From: Ricinus communis | Taxonomy: Eukaryota; Streptophyta; Magnoliopsida; Malpighiales; Euphorbiaceae | Direction: 5' to 3' | DNA length: 64,000 nt | Assembly: GCF_019578655.1 (NCBI RefSeq) | Contig: NC_063256.1 | Span: forward strand, 8,308,001 to 8,372,000 | Shown: positions 63,943-64,000 of the stretch, in pieces | Layout: each line of letters opens with the position of its first letter | Position numbering within the stretch: the first letter of the stretch is position 1 | Notes under the pieces: model-generated | Database searches by the model: none | Seen by the model: only the letters and a program-made list of their open reading frames with translations | Told to the model about the DNA's origin: nothing | Program-made: the position numbers and the translations under genes

Positions 63943-64000
63943 GTACAGTTTTTCCTGCATGGCTTTCAGAAGTTTGCATAATAATATCTAGCTTTTTCTA

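Overview
This window is AT-rich nuclear DNA from a eudicot plant. It has intron-rich genes with GT-AG junctions, plant-specific families (subgroup-7 R2R3-MYB, PLASTID LIPASE, PDIL2-1-type PDI, DUF247) and plant-type repeats (hAT element, endogenous pararetrovirus, SINE-like and LTR-like remnants). The protein wording fits a rosid, possibly Malpighiales, but that is inference. No organelle, bacterial or CRISPR features were seen.

Layout: CTP synthase (minus, 3' end off the left edge, 259-5229). A small gene with an eIF4B-like motif (plus, 7417-8484) carrying a frame-shifting tandem duplication. PUR5/AIR synthase (minus, 9180-11554). A serine-rich plant protein of unknown role (plus, 13032-15697). 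PDIL2-1-type protein disulfide isomerase (minus, 16966-19758). A 10-kb gene-free, repeat-rich tract (about 19.8-30.0 kb) with two diverged copies of one dispersed repeat, an RNase H-like pseudogene scrap and an LTR-like scrap. Subgroup-7 MYB (minus, 30030-34053). A DUF247 pseudogene and a 1.6-kb non-autonomous hAT element (34.9-37.5 kb). ERdj3B (plus, 38382-41885). TAF13 (minus, 42483-44178). A PLIP2/3-like plastid lipase (plus, 46469-49941). A decayed Caulimoviridae-type endogenous pararetrovirus (53.0-56.3 kb). A TMEM205-like membrane protein (minus, 57723-59300), head-to-head with a BRCT-domain protein (plus, 59810 to beyond the right edge).

Functional links: CTP synthase and PUR5 are both nucleotide-biosynthesis enzymes. 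PDIL2-1 and ERdj3B are both ER folding factors. The ERdj3B promoter holds a perfect ERSE (CCAAT-N9-CCACG, reverse orientation), and the PDI promoter holds a G-box and a one-mismatch ERSE-like site, so unfolded-protein-response control is plausible. The order PDIL2-1 / subgroup-7 MYB / ERdj3B / TAF13 / PLIP matches, from memory of Arabidopsis locus numbers, small blocks that are split among duplicated segments there.

Exon coordinates were derived by hand from reading frame, splice sites and family resemblance. Coding phase was checked across every junction for the main genes. No strong candidate for a wholly new biological system was found. The most interesting items are the perfect ERSE, the hAT element with target-site duplication, the decayed pararetrovirus with an altered protease site, the frame-shifting exon duplication, the CTPS N-terminal extension and the conserved gene block.
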